A stretch of DNA of 12,556 bases, from NCBI GenBank assembly GCA_002293265.1, contig DBCW01000043.1, positions 5,497-18,052 of the forward strand, read 5' to 3'. The notes beneath the pieces are model-generated. The model ran no database searches. It had not been told where the DNA came from and saw nothing but the letters and a program-made list of their open reading frames with translations. Shown here in pieces: positions 6,976 through 12,556 of the stretch. The position numbers and the translations under genes are program-made. Every line of letters begins with the position of its first letter. Within the stretch, counting starts at the first letter, position 1. Source of the DNA: Eggerthellales bacterium UBA948 (GTDB lineage: Bacteria > Actinomycetota > Coriobacteriia > Coriobacteriales > UBA8131).

Positions 6976-7848
6976 CTATGCCTTGCGGTACTTAAGCTTG
7001 TCGCGCTGCACCTGCTCAATATCGAGTATCTCTTTGCTCTTATTGCGCAAAGCCTCCATCACGTTGGAAAGATCCCTCACCAGACGTTGTGTCTCATCCG
7101 GCTCCAAAGATGCTCCGTGATCGGTGCCCTTCCAAGTCTTATCTATCGTATAGTGACGCTCGATGACTTCCGCACCAAGGGTATAAGCTGCAATATCAAC
7201 AGCAATCCCCAGATGATGCCCGGAAAACCCTATTGCCTTGACCTTACCTTCGTAAGCCTCTCTAATACGCGTGAGTTCAAGCAGGCAGATATCCGGATAA
7301 GGAACAGGGTAACCCGAAGTACAAGAGAATATAACCAGATCCTGAGCGCGACCAAGATCGGTAAATAGCTGTACAAGAGCCTTTTCTTCTTCAAGATTAG
7401 TCATACCCAAAGAGACCTGTATCTCGCCCTTATAGTTTTCGCACAACCAACCAAGCATCTCGTTATTGTTATTACATGCCGAGGGTATCTTGATAAATTC
7501 CGGCTCAATTGCGGCAATTTCCTTTGCCGAAGTAAGATCCCAAACAGATGTTGAATAGGTAATGCCGGCTGCCTCACACCAGGCTTTAAGCTGTGCGTGT
7601 TGTTCTTGATTGAACTCCAAGAACTCACGATGCGCTCCGTAAGTATCGCCATAGGAGTTAGCCGGATTAGGATGTGGAGCATCGTATTGCTCCGGCGTTA
7701 AAAGCTCGCGGTTACAGCGCTTTTGAAACTTAATAGCATCTGCCTTGCAGTAATGGGCTGCTGTCTCGATAAGATCTTTAGCAATCTCCATCTGACCCAT
7801 GTGATTACATCCGGCTTCTGCTATAAAGTAAGGTTTTTTGTACTGCAT
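6976..7848 (-). CDS. neuB: NeuB-family nonulosonate (9-phosphate) synthase lacking the SAF domain
   Basis: A 290-aa TIM-barrel synthase that condenses PEP with a mannose-type sugar or its 6-phosphate. Motifs: YFIAEAGCNHMG at residues 7-18, ADAIKFQKR, IKIPSACNNNNEML, LGMTNLEEE, FSCTSGYP, IGFSGHHLGIAVDIAA, and ERHYTIDKTWKGTDHGASLEP near the end. TYGAHREFLEF and DKTWKGTDHGASLEP resemble the animal Neu5Ac-9-phosphate synthase (NANS) more than E. coli-type NeuB, which suggests a phosphorylated substrate. The usual C-terminal SAF (antifreeze-like) domain of about 60 residues is missing: the protein ends just after the barrel, and the next gene begins 9 nt later, so no displaced SAF remnant fits there. 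I chose ATG at 7848 because AGAGGA lies 6 nt upstream and the family N-terminus starts here; an ATG at 7890 adds 14 residues but has AAGG directly abutting it, with no spacer. Confidence 0.88.
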   Translation of the reverse strand: MQYKKPYFIAEAGCNHMGQMEIAKDLIETAAHYCKADAIKFQKRCNRELLTPEQYDAPHPNPANSYGDTYGAHREFLEFNQEQHAQLKAWCEAAGITYSTSVWDLTSAKEIAAIEPEFIKIPSACNNNNEMLGWLCENYKGEIQVSLGMTNLEEEKALVQLFTDLGRAQDLVIFSCTSGYPVPYPDICLLELTRIREAYEGKVKAIGFSGHHLGIAVDIAAYTLGAEVIERHYTIDKTWKGTDHGASLEPDETQRLVRDLSNVMEALRNKSKEILDIEQVQRDKLKYRKA

Positions 7849-7854
7849 GTTTTT

Positions 7855-7860
7855 TCCTCT
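7855..7860 (-). promoter_or_regulatory. Ribosome-binding site deciding the neuB-like start
   Basis: AGAGGA on the minus strand, 6 nt before ATG 7848. It supports the shorter 290-aa form over the in-frame ATG at 7890, whose only purine-rich stretch abuts the start codon. Confidence 0.6.
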
Positions 7861-7892
7861 CATTTCGTGTGGGTGACCAAGTGCGATCATCC

Positions 7893-9239
7893 TTAAGGCG
7901 CTGATCTTGCAAATTGCGTCACGTTAGCGGCATCTCTAAATATTAAATAGTCTCTCTCGATTTCTTTTAACTCGTTTTGCACGCCAATTCGTTGCTCCTG
8001 GGTAGATATTTGCAGATACCTACTCTTAAACTCCTCAACAATGCTTATCGGCTCAGTGTCTATGTCCATCAAAGAGCAGTACATCAAAGCCGAAGTAGTA
8101 AGCCCGATAACGTGCGAGAATCTCTTAGCCAGAAGCATTTTTTCCATATTCATGCCGTCATATTCGGGGTCGTTCCAAATAGTAATATCGGGATGTTTTG
8201 CTGCTTCTGCCTCAAATAACTTGCGAATGTCTTGCAGCTCTTCTCTTGGGTGAAATTTAAAATAAACTTCCTCTATGCCCATATCCTGCAATATGTCAAA
8301 AACAATGCGGTAATACATCTCATAGTCACCGTATTTTTGGCTGGCAAAAATCGGTATACCATCCGGAACCATATCAAAGATTGCTTTGCTCTCAGCTATG
8401 GGCTTGCTATCATCCACAACCAGCTCAAGCGGCAATATGTTGTCGATCTTAAACTCGCGAACATTTTTCATCTTATCCGGAAAGCAAAAATAGCCTCGAT
8501 CAAAACGAGGCACAACAGCGTAACGATACTTGCGAGGCATCAGCACGTTGTTGATAGAGCAAAAAGTGCTAACAAGATTTTTCTTGGTAAGTATCGAGAG
8601 CAAAGACACGATAAGCAACGCAAAATGGTAAATGATCTTAACGGCAGCATTTAAAATCGGCACCCAGAATAGAAGCACACTCTTGAGCAAGGCCAAAACA
8701 TTTTCGCCCAGCTTTGCAGCGCGCAGCTTTACCACATCCGATGTGACCGCACCATCAAGCTCCTCGTTCCAATTAAACGCCCCCCATGTTACTTCCGGAA
8801 TACCCCACTTATATGTAGCCAGGCCTTCCTCCACCAAATTTAGCGTGTAGTCGACCTGCAATTCATCTAAAATCGAAGGAAAGAAAGCGTAAAAATTGTT
8901 TAAGTGGCAAAGATACAAATCAACCTTAACGGCATTTTCTGCAGCAGCTTTAATACCATTTTTTAGCTGTCGATAAACTTTTACATGTCTGATTACCGTT
9001 GCATTTCTCGAAGCCGGAAAATCCTCGATCTGCTGATAGACAACTCTGCTAAATAGATTGTTGGGGATTGTCTTTTTCATGTTTTCGCGCAAGGCAATAT
9101 CTCGACTGGTCGTTACGACGACCAGAACATTATTCTCGGTCTTGTACTGCTTGATCAAAGCAAGTATGTGTCGTATCTGCCCGGTCCTTGTCGCACAGAA
9201 AATGCTGACTTTGTTATCGCCCATAGTTACGCTTGGCAT
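7893..9239 (-). CDS. Sialyltransferase/polysialyltransferase-like glycosyltransferase
   Basis: A 448-aa protein (455 if the upstream GTG at 9260 is used; that GTG lacks a visible ribosome-binding site, whereas ATG 9239 follows AAGAGAAAG, so I prefer it weakly). Three short motifs characteristic of bacterial sialyltransferases (GT38/GT52/GT80 type) occur in the right order: EEG in NLVEEGLATYKWG (about 137-139), HP in VYFKFHPREE (about 330-331) and TTS in IGLTTSALMY (about 381-383). The N-terminus (VSIFCATRTGQIRHILALI) looks like the start of a GT-B fold. A hydrophobic stretch at about 184-218 may be a membrane-association segment, which is unusual in the middle of such enzymes. It sits directly upstream of the nonulosonate synthesis genes, so a role in transferring the CMP-activated sugar is the natural inference. 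Overall sequence is divergent, so the exact family is uncertain. Confidence 0.75.
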   Translation of the reverse strand: MPSVTMGDNKVSIFCATRTGQIRHILALIKQYKTENNVLVVVTTSRDIALRENMKKTIPNNLFSRVVYQQIEDFPASRNATVIRHVKVYRQLKNGIKAAAENAVKVDLYLCHLNNFYAFFPSILDELQVDYTLNLVEEGLATYKWGIPEVTWGAFNWNEELDGAVTSDVVKLRAAKLGENVLALLKSVLLFWVPILNAAVKIIYHFALLIVSLLSILTKKNLVSTFCSINNVLMPRKYRYAVVPRFDRGYFCFPDKMKNVREFKIDNILPLELVVDDSKPIAESKAIFDMVPDGIPIFASQKYGDYEMYYRIVFDILQDMGIEEVYFKFHPREELQDIRKLFEAEAAKHPDITIWNDPEYDGMNMEKMLLAKRFSHVIGLTTSALMYCSLMDIDTEPISIVEEFKSRYLQISTQEQRIGVQNELKEIERDYLIFRDAANVTQFARSAP

Positions 9240-9292
9240 AGCTTTCTCTTGGACGCCCACTCGTTAAAATATTTACATGCATTGTATGGGCT

Positions 9293-10621
9293 TTAGCCTT
9301 TATTTGTTATATCTATTATATCTTGTACCAGAGCCTTTGCATTGCCATTATCGCTCAACGTTACGTATTTCGTTAAAAAAGCATTTTGCGCTTTTGGTGA
9401 GCTTGTTGCCTGAGTTACGGCATGAATCAACTCTTTGGCATTCTTAAATGCCCCTCCGGGTACTTCGTTGATGTAGTCGATATGAAGACCACGATTATCG
9501 TCGTACTCATCAAGGTCAAACGCAAAAAAATATGTTGGCTTGTTCATAATCATAAACTCATAGATTATCGTGGAGTAATCGGAGATGCAGGCACTTGCCA
9601 CAGTAGCAAAATCTATTGAGGTAAAGGTCTCATCAAACAAAACCGGTGCCATGCTGTGCTGTGCCTTGATCTTAGCGGCAACCAGCTCACTTTCACCTCG
9701 CGCCGGATGAAGCTTTACCACCAAGATATAGTCGCCTTTTACTGCAGTCAGCTCATCAACTAATTGCTTTACAGCATAATGCAACTCCACGTTGTCTTTT
9801 CTAAAAGTTGGTGCATACAAAATAACCTGCTTGTTTTTTAACTGCGGATATTTTGCATATATCGCTGCTCGAGTTTTTTCGCACACCAGCTCATCAAGCA
9901 TGTAGTCTGCTCTGGGCAAAGCCCCAAAGACAACCCTCTCCAATGAAGTCCAACCAATGCCTCCTGCACCACAAATAACATTCCCGCTACCCCCTATGTC
10001 ATTCCCGCGAAAGCGGGAATCCACCTTGTTTGCTTGCCCTGCCAATGGGTTCCTGCCTTCGCAGGAATGACAATTGGAGCTACGAGTGACATTGTTGTCT
10101 GGTTTTGCATAACCAAAATCTGCCAGTAAGGCATTGGTGCATGCCGGGGAGCTTGCTAAAATATGCGTGTAGCCTTTGTGCATGCTAAGCATGGAGGCTA
10201 CATCCTTGCCCCTTCCTTCCTTCGAGTTCAGTACCGAATGTCCGGTCTTTTTCATTAACCCCATCGCATGCCATATCTGTAAGACCTTAAGCCCTTGTTT
10301 GTGCTTCAGAATGCTCACCGGTATGCAATAAGTATCCAGTATGACTAGCTTCGACGTGGCAATGTGATACATCTGTCCGACCATCGCCGGAAAGTACTTA
10401 ATGATACTGGATACATTCTCGCTCACCATTTTGCACTTAACTACCAGCTCATAATCGGGCATTTGTTCGCGCAGTTGCCCGGACAACAAGGTAATATCTA
10501 AAGATGGCGTGTTTCCCTGTCTACTGATTATGCTTATCTTTTTGCGCACAGGAATAAGCTTTATGAAAAAATAGATAAAGCTTGCAATAAAACAAAATGC
10601 TTTTACGCCGACCGTCATCAT
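9293..10621 (-). CDS. CDP-glycerol glycerophosphotransferase-like protein with in-frame repeat insert
   Basis: A 442-aa protein starting at tandem ATGs (10621/10618), 28 nt after the LCP gene. It has an N-terminal hydrophobic segment (about 7-25) and Glyphos_transf motifs: LQIWHAMGLMKKTG (114-127), GALPRADYML (233-242), ILYAPTFRKD (267-276), VVKLHPARGE (301-310) and CISDYSTIIYEFMIMNKPTYFF (345-366). Family enzymes (TagB/TagF type) transfer glycerol phosphate, sometimes ribitol phosphate, from the CDP-alcohol to a teichoic-acid-like chain at the cytoplasmic face of the membrane. Between the FGY at 169-171 and GALPRAD there are about 60 residues where the family, from memory, has about 10. This extra stretch contains HSCEGRNP and DSRFRGND, translations of a palindromic repeat pair also found near the right end of the window. 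The reading frame stays open. Activity may be retained if the insert loops out; this is untested. Confidence 0.85.
   Translation of the reverse strand: MMTVGVKAFCFIASFIYFFIKLIPVRKKISIISRQGNTPSLDITLLSGQLREQMPDYELVVKCKMVSENVSSIIKYFPAMVGQMYHIATSKLVILDTYCIPVSILKHKQGLKVLQIWHAMGLMKKTGHSVLNSKEGRGKDVASMLSMHKGYTHILASSPACTNALLADFGYAKPDNNVTRSSNCHSCEGRNPLAGQANKVDSRFRGNDIGGSGNVICGAGGIGWTSLERVVFGALPRADYMLDELVCEKTRAAIYAKYPQLKNKQVILYAPTFRKDNVELHYAVKQLVDELTAVKGDYILVVKLHPARGESELVAAKIKAQHSMAPVLFDETFTSIDFATVASACISDYSTIIYEFMIMNKPTYFFAFDLDEYDDNRGLHIDYINEVPGGAFKNAKELIHAVTQATSSPKAQNAFLTKYVTLSDNGNAKALVQDIIDITNKG
9938..10099. repeat. Palindromic repeat insertion inside a coding gene
   Basis: The core at 9998-10071 holds two facing copies of the repeat. 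The left copy has stem ATTCCCGC, loop GAAA, GCGGGAAT (10001-10020). The right copy is inverted, with a 7-bp stem TTCCTGC, loop CTTC, GCAGGAA (10050-10067). The pair is bounded by GTCAT on the left and ATGAC on the right, a MITE-like outline. A further GCGGGAATG-like half site at about 9979-9988 and a GTGACATTG-like flank at 10086-10094 suggest older decayed copies, which may account for the full ~160-bp expansion of the host gene. Outer limits are estimated from the protein family, not from visible target duplications. Confidence 0.75.
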
Positions 10622-10649
10622 TGCGATCTATTCTTGTGCGTGCAGTTAA

Positions 10650-11678
10650 CTACTCTAGCTTTTGTCCGGATTTAAACTTTTCCAGCATTGCGGCAAAAGC
10701 TTCTTCCTCTACCACAACGTATGAAACTCCGCCCTCATTGCTTGAATGCGAAGGCACGGTTGCCATATCGAGGTTATTTTTGGTATCCATTCCCTGAAGT
10801 TTTAGAACAAGGTCAAGTGCTCCGGTAGAGTCGATATCTGCTCGTACACACCCTGCAAGATCGCTTACCAGACCCGGCAGAGCAGTTGGGCTTGACGAGA
10901 GAATGGTCTTTGCAATCGCTTGCAGTAAGACACGTTGGTTTTTCATACGCTGAAAATCTCCGTCAGGGAAATTACGGCTGCGGCTCATAAGCAAAGCCTG
11001 CTCGCCATTTAAAACTTGCTCACCGGCAGACAGGTATTGCCCGTTGTAGGATAAGTCTACCGGTACATTTACCGTAACTCCACCTAGTTTATCTACAAGA
11101 CTGATCATTCCGTCAAAGTCGATCTCAACATAGTGGGCAATCTCGACTCCACATAATTTCTTGGCAGCGTTTACTGCACCGGCAGGACCATCAAAGGCGT
11201 AAGCGGCGTTGATCTTTTGCGTACCATGTCCTTCAATTTCTACCTTTGTGTCGCGAGGAATAGACAACATCGCAACCTTGGGGGTACTGGGGTCAACCCT
11301 CACTAATATCTGAGTGTCAGAACGTCCCGCTGCGGAGTTTTCCGGATCGCGCGAATCGGATCCCAAAAGCAACATGTAATAAGGTTCAGCCGGATCTTCG
11401 GGCTCTTTAAGCGTGTTTTTAAGCTCTTGTACCGTAGGCTGATCATAAGCTTTTTCAAGACTTAAGTTATTGTCAATAGAGCCTTTCCAGGTACAAAATG
11501 CTATCGTGCCTGCAACGACCAATAAAAGCACTATTGCTCCGATGATCAAAGCAATACGCTTACCCTTTTTCATTTTGGGTTTGTCTTCGCCATCTTCAGA
11601 GTTATTGTTGTCGTATTTCCCACTATGACGAGATAACTCTTTTGTTGCATCGTTTTCTTTATCTTTGAACCGTGCCAT
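10650..11678 (-). CDS. LCP (LytR-CpsA-Psr) family glycopolymer transferase
   Basis: A 342-aa membrane protein starting with ATG at 11678, with AGGGAAG upstream. Residues 1-40 are charged and cytoplasmic, 41-63 form one transmembrane helix (IALIIGAIVLLLVVAGTIAF), and the rest is an extracellular LCP domain. Hallmarks: LLLGSDSRD (103-111), GRSDTQILVRVDP (118-130), LSIPRDT (138-144; R142), QKINAAYAFDGP (154-165), and GDFQRMKNQR (240-249; R244). LCP enzymes move undecaprenyl-pyrophosphate-linked glycopolymers onto peptidoglycan, or in some actinobacteria onto proteins. As first gene of the operon it probably anchors the polymer made by the downstream genes. The C-terminus is short, without an added LytR_C domain. 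A promoter candidate lies 57-84 nt upstream. Assignment is firm; the attached polymer is inferred. Confidence 0.93.
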   Translation of the reverse strand: MARFKDKENDATKELSRHSGKYDNNNSEDGEDKPKMKKGKRIALIIGAIVLLLVVAGTIAFCTWKGSIDNNLSLEKAYDQPTVQELKNTLKEPEDPAEPYYMLLLGSDSRDPENSAAGRSDTQILVRVDPSTPKVAMLSIPRDTKVEIEGHGTQKINAAYAFDGPAGAVNAAKKLCGVEIAHYVEIDFDGMISLVDKLGGVTVNVPVDLSYNGQYLSAGEQVLNGEQALLMSRSRNFPDGDFQRMKNQRVLLQAIAKTILSSSPTALPGLVSDLAGCVRADIDSTGALDLVLKLQGMDTKNNLDMATVPSHSSNEGGVSYVVVEEEAFAAMLEKFKSGQKLE

Positions 11679-11734
11679 TTAATCTTCCCTAGCCTTACTG
11701 TTCAATATTCTACTTTTACGAAAGTGCATTAAAG

Positions 11735-11762
11735 ATTCTAACATTAAGGCTCGATATTTCAA
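11735..11762 (-). promoter_or_regulatory. Candidate sigma-70-type promoter of the polysaccharide operon
   Basis: On the minus strand TTGAAA (11757-11762) and TAGAAT (11735-11740) are separated by 16 bp, each one mismatch from the housekeeping consensus. The -10 box ends 56 nt before the ATG at 11678. No other well-matched promoter was seen in the gene-poor stretch upstream, and the downstream gaps are too short to need one. Confidence 0.5.
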
Positions 11763-11925
11763 AAACCGCTGCTATGGCGTAAACAAAACGTGTGACAGAA
11801 AGCCAAAAATTGTGGCGCGAGCCTAAGTCTCGCTACTAACATAGCTATACATTGCTCCGATCCCCCAATTGATTACGCAGGCACACGTTACTGCTGATTC
11901 TTTCTATCATTCTTGCAACAACTTT
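11763..11925. other. Intergenic stretch without recognised genes
   Basis: Between the operon promoter and the first palindromic repeat I see no credible open frame. A weak 5-bp hairpin (GCGAG, 7-nt loop, CTCGC; 11817-11833) without a T tract is the only structure noted. With the promoter and repeat copies at 11926-12015, this accounts for the 339-nt gene-free gap between 11679 and 12017. Confidence 0.5.
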
Positions 11926-11954
11926 GTCATTCCCGCGCAGGCGGGAATCCATCT
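11926..11954 (+). repeat. Palindromic repeat copy B
   Basis: 29-nt unit with core stem ATTCCCGC, loop GCAG, GCGGGAAT (11929-11948), flanked by GTC on the left and CCATCT on the right. It is identical over all 29 nt to copy C, 61 bp downstream. The core matches the general form ATTCCC-N8-GGGAAT known from neisserial dRS3 repeats and seen in many unrelated bacteria; the resemblance is in form only. Confidence 0.9.
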
Positions 11955-11986
11955 ACCGCTGGGGTGAGCGTCATTACGACTTGTCT

Positions 11987-12015
11987 GTCATTCCCGCGCA
12001 GGCGGGAATCCATCT
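11987..12015 (+). repeat. Palindromic repeat copy C (left end of GIY-YIG cassette)
   Basis: Identical to copy B. It ends 2 nt before the stop codon of the GIY-YIG gene (12018-12020). With the preceding CT (11985-11986) it forms a 31-nt inverted repeat with copy D, with one loop mismatch. Confidence 0.9.
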
Positions 12016-12017
12016 TC

Positions 12018-12311
12018 TTAATCAAACGCTTTGCTTAAGTCATTCCACTCAGAATTGCTCTCTTCAATCAGCTTGATCTTCCAAATTCTTTTCCATTTCT
12101 TTATTTGTTTTTCTCTAGTGATTGCTGATTTAGCATCATTAGTGTATTCAAACCAAACAAGTGTATGGACGCTATACTTTTCTGTAAAACCTTTTACGAG
12201 GTTTTCCTTGTGCTCATAAACACGCCTTTGTAGATCGTTAGTTACACCTATATAAAGTGTTCCGCGTTTCTTTGAAGCCATTATGTATACATAGTATTGT
12301 TTAGTGATCAT
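12018..12311 (-). CDS. GIY-YIG nuclease family protein (UPF0213/COG2827-like)
   Basis: A 97-aa single-domain protein. The GIY motif is YYVYIMASKK (6-15) and the YIG motif is TLYIGVTNDLQRRVYEHK (18-35), with R29/R30 and H34. The metal-binding Glu is E67 in AITREKQIKKWKR (63-75). The length matches the small stand-alone GIY-YIG proteins, so it appears complete and catalytically intact. ATG 12311 is preferred: it gives the usual family N-terminus, although no clear ribosome-binding site precedes it. A longer frame from 12389 would add 26 residues that merely translate palindromic repeat D (SFPRRRES). Family members are proposed endonucleases of unknown role. The gene is enclosed by facing repeats and is not part of the polysaccharide operon. 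A link between nuclease and repeats is inference. Confidence 0.88.
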   Translation of the reverse strand: MITKQYYVYIMASKKRGTLYIGVTNDLQRRVYEHKENLVKGFTEKYSVHTLVWFEYTNDAKSAITREKQIKKWKRIWKIKLIEESNSEWNDLSKAFD

Positions 12312-12328
12312 TAAGTAATTGTAGCTTA

Positions 12329-12357
12329 AGATGGATTCCCGCCTTCGCGGGAATGAC
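12329..12357 (-). repeat. Palindromic repeat copy D (right end of GIY-YIG cassette)
   Basis: Inverted relative to copies B and C. Stem ATTCCCGC, loop CTTC, GCGGGAAT on the plus strand (12335-12354), with flanks AGATGG and GAC. It differs from copy C at one loop base when reverse complemented. Confidence 0.9.
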
Positions 12358-12394
12358 AGGTGGAGATCGCTGCGGATGAAGGCAAACACGCTGC

Positions 12395-12423
12395 GTATAG
12401 ATTCTCGCCTGCGCGGGAATGAC
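12395..12423 (-). repeat. Palindromic repeat copy E
   Basis: Same orientation as D, exactly 66 bp further on (core 12401-12420). One stem base is changed (ATTCTCGC against GCGGGAAT), so the hairpin has a mismatch or wobble pair. The following GACAGG is shared with copy D. Confidence 0.85.
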
Positions 12424-12460
12424 AGGCTGACGGCGCGGTTCTCGATACACGCATTAAGGC

Positions 12461-12482
12461 GTATGGATTCCCGCCTGCGCGG
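12461..12482 (-). repeat. Truncated palindromic repeat copy F
   Basis: Same orientation, again exactly 66 bp on (core starts 12467). It matches through ATTCCCGC, loop CTGC, GCGG and then stops abruptly at 12482, missing the last GAAT of the stem. This marks a junction with unrelated sequence. Confidence 0.8.
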
Positions 12483-12556
12483 ACGCTCCTATGTTGTCAA
12501 GTAGGCTTATTGTTGAATGTTTCAAAAGTGCATTCATATCAACAATTGATTTCTTG
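12483..12556. other. Unassigned sequence beyond the repeat array
   Basis: AT-richer 74 nt with no supported gene. TTGTTGAATG at 12510-12519 can pair with CATTCA and CAACAA at 12531-12545 around a 5-nt bulge; there is no T tract, so I do not call a terminator. Confidence 0.4.

Larger units (their letters stand above)
11985..12359. mobile_element. Putative GIY-YIG cassette bounded by 31-nt palindromic inverted repeats
   Basis: A 375-bp unit: 31-nt end (11985-12015), gene 12018-12311 on the minus strand, then a 31-nt inverted end (12329-12359) differing at one loop position. Each end is itself a hairpin. Only 2 nt separate the stop codon from one end and 17 nt the start codon from the other, so the unit contains little except one nuclease gene and its ends. 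No target duplication is visible. Mobility is inferred from structure and from the related repeat pair inside the gene at 9293-10621; it has not been demonstrated. Confidence 0.5.

Noticed and set aside
7849..7890. N-terminal extension of the synthase from ATG 7890
   Set aside because: AAGG abuts that ATG without a spacer, the extension is not typical of the family, and ATG 7848 has a well-placed AGAGGA.
9999..10071. Interpretation of the in-gene repeat as a frameshift or pseudogene
   Set aside because: The reading frame continues through the insert and all downstream family motifs are intact, so the gene is called as an intact CDS with an insertion.
12018..12389. 123-aa version of the GIY-YIG protein starting at 12389
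   Set aside because: The extra 26 residues are only a translation through palindromic repeat D; the family N-terminus begins at ATG 12311.
11926..12482. Repeat-spacer array resembling CRISPR (29-nt repeats with 32- and 37-nt spacers)
   Set aside because: Copies face both ways around a gene, spacers share ends and differ in length between sides, no cas genes are present, and the same repeat occurs as a facing pair inside a coding gene. A dispersed palindromic repeat family explains it better.
12510..12545. Bulged inverted repeat near the right edge as a terminator
   Set aside because: The stem is interrupted by a 5-nt bulge, no T tract follows, and no gene end is visible beside it.

Overview
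The window looks like part of a wall- or capsule-polysaccharide locus of a Gram-positive bacterium. The evidence is an LCP-family (LytR-CpsA-Psr) protein, the type that ligates glycopolymers to peptidoglycan, next to a CDP-glycerol:glycerophosphate transferase-type enzyme. Sialic-acid-like (nonulosonate) activation genes and two pyruvyl-transferase homologues follow. The LCP protein reminds me of Actinomycetota, possibly Coriobacteriia, but that placement is from memory of the family and is weak. Base composition is moderate by eye (not computed).

Layout: all supported genes are on the minus strand, so transcription runs from high to low coordinates. A plausible sigma-70-type promoter (11735-11762) precedes ten genes with gaps of at most about 53 nt: LCP protein (10650-11678), glycerophosphotransferase-like (9293-10621), sialyltransferase-like (7893-9239), NeuB-like synthase (6976-7848), CBS-cupin protein (6172-6966), cytidylyltransferase-HAD fusion (4993-6171), two tandem pyruvyl-transferase paralogues (3793-4941 and 2614-3762), a COG5610-type HAD protein (690-2591), and a glycosyltransferase-like gene running off the left edge (1-693). 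The last gene has no stop inside the window and overlaps its upstream neighbour by 4 nt.

How they may work together (inference): the middle three genes are the most tightly packed (9 nt and 0 nt gaps). They could form a complete route to a CMP-activated nonulosonic acid through a 9-phosphate intermediate. The cupin resembles type II mannose-6-phosphate isomerase, the synthase resembles the animal Neu5Ac/Kdn-9-phosphate synthase rather than E. coli NeuB, and the cytidylyltransferase carries a KdsC-like phosphatase domain with its catalytic aspartates intact. Kdn is the simplest product because no UDP-GlcNAc epimerase (NeuC) is present. With glycerol phosphate, pyruvate and LCP functions nearby, the polymer could resemble the Kdn-containing wall polymers (teichulosonic acids) known from some actinobacteria.

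The right end (11926-12482) is different. Five copies of a short palindromic repeat with core ATTCCCGC-N4-GCGGGAAT are arranged two forward and three inverted around a 97-aa GIY-YIG endonuclease gene. The closest two copies form 31-nt terminal inverted repeats with one mismatch. A pair of the same repeats sits in frame inside the glycerophosphotransferase gene. The cassette and the in-gene copy together suggest a small repeat family that moves, possibly with help from the GIY-YIG nuclease.
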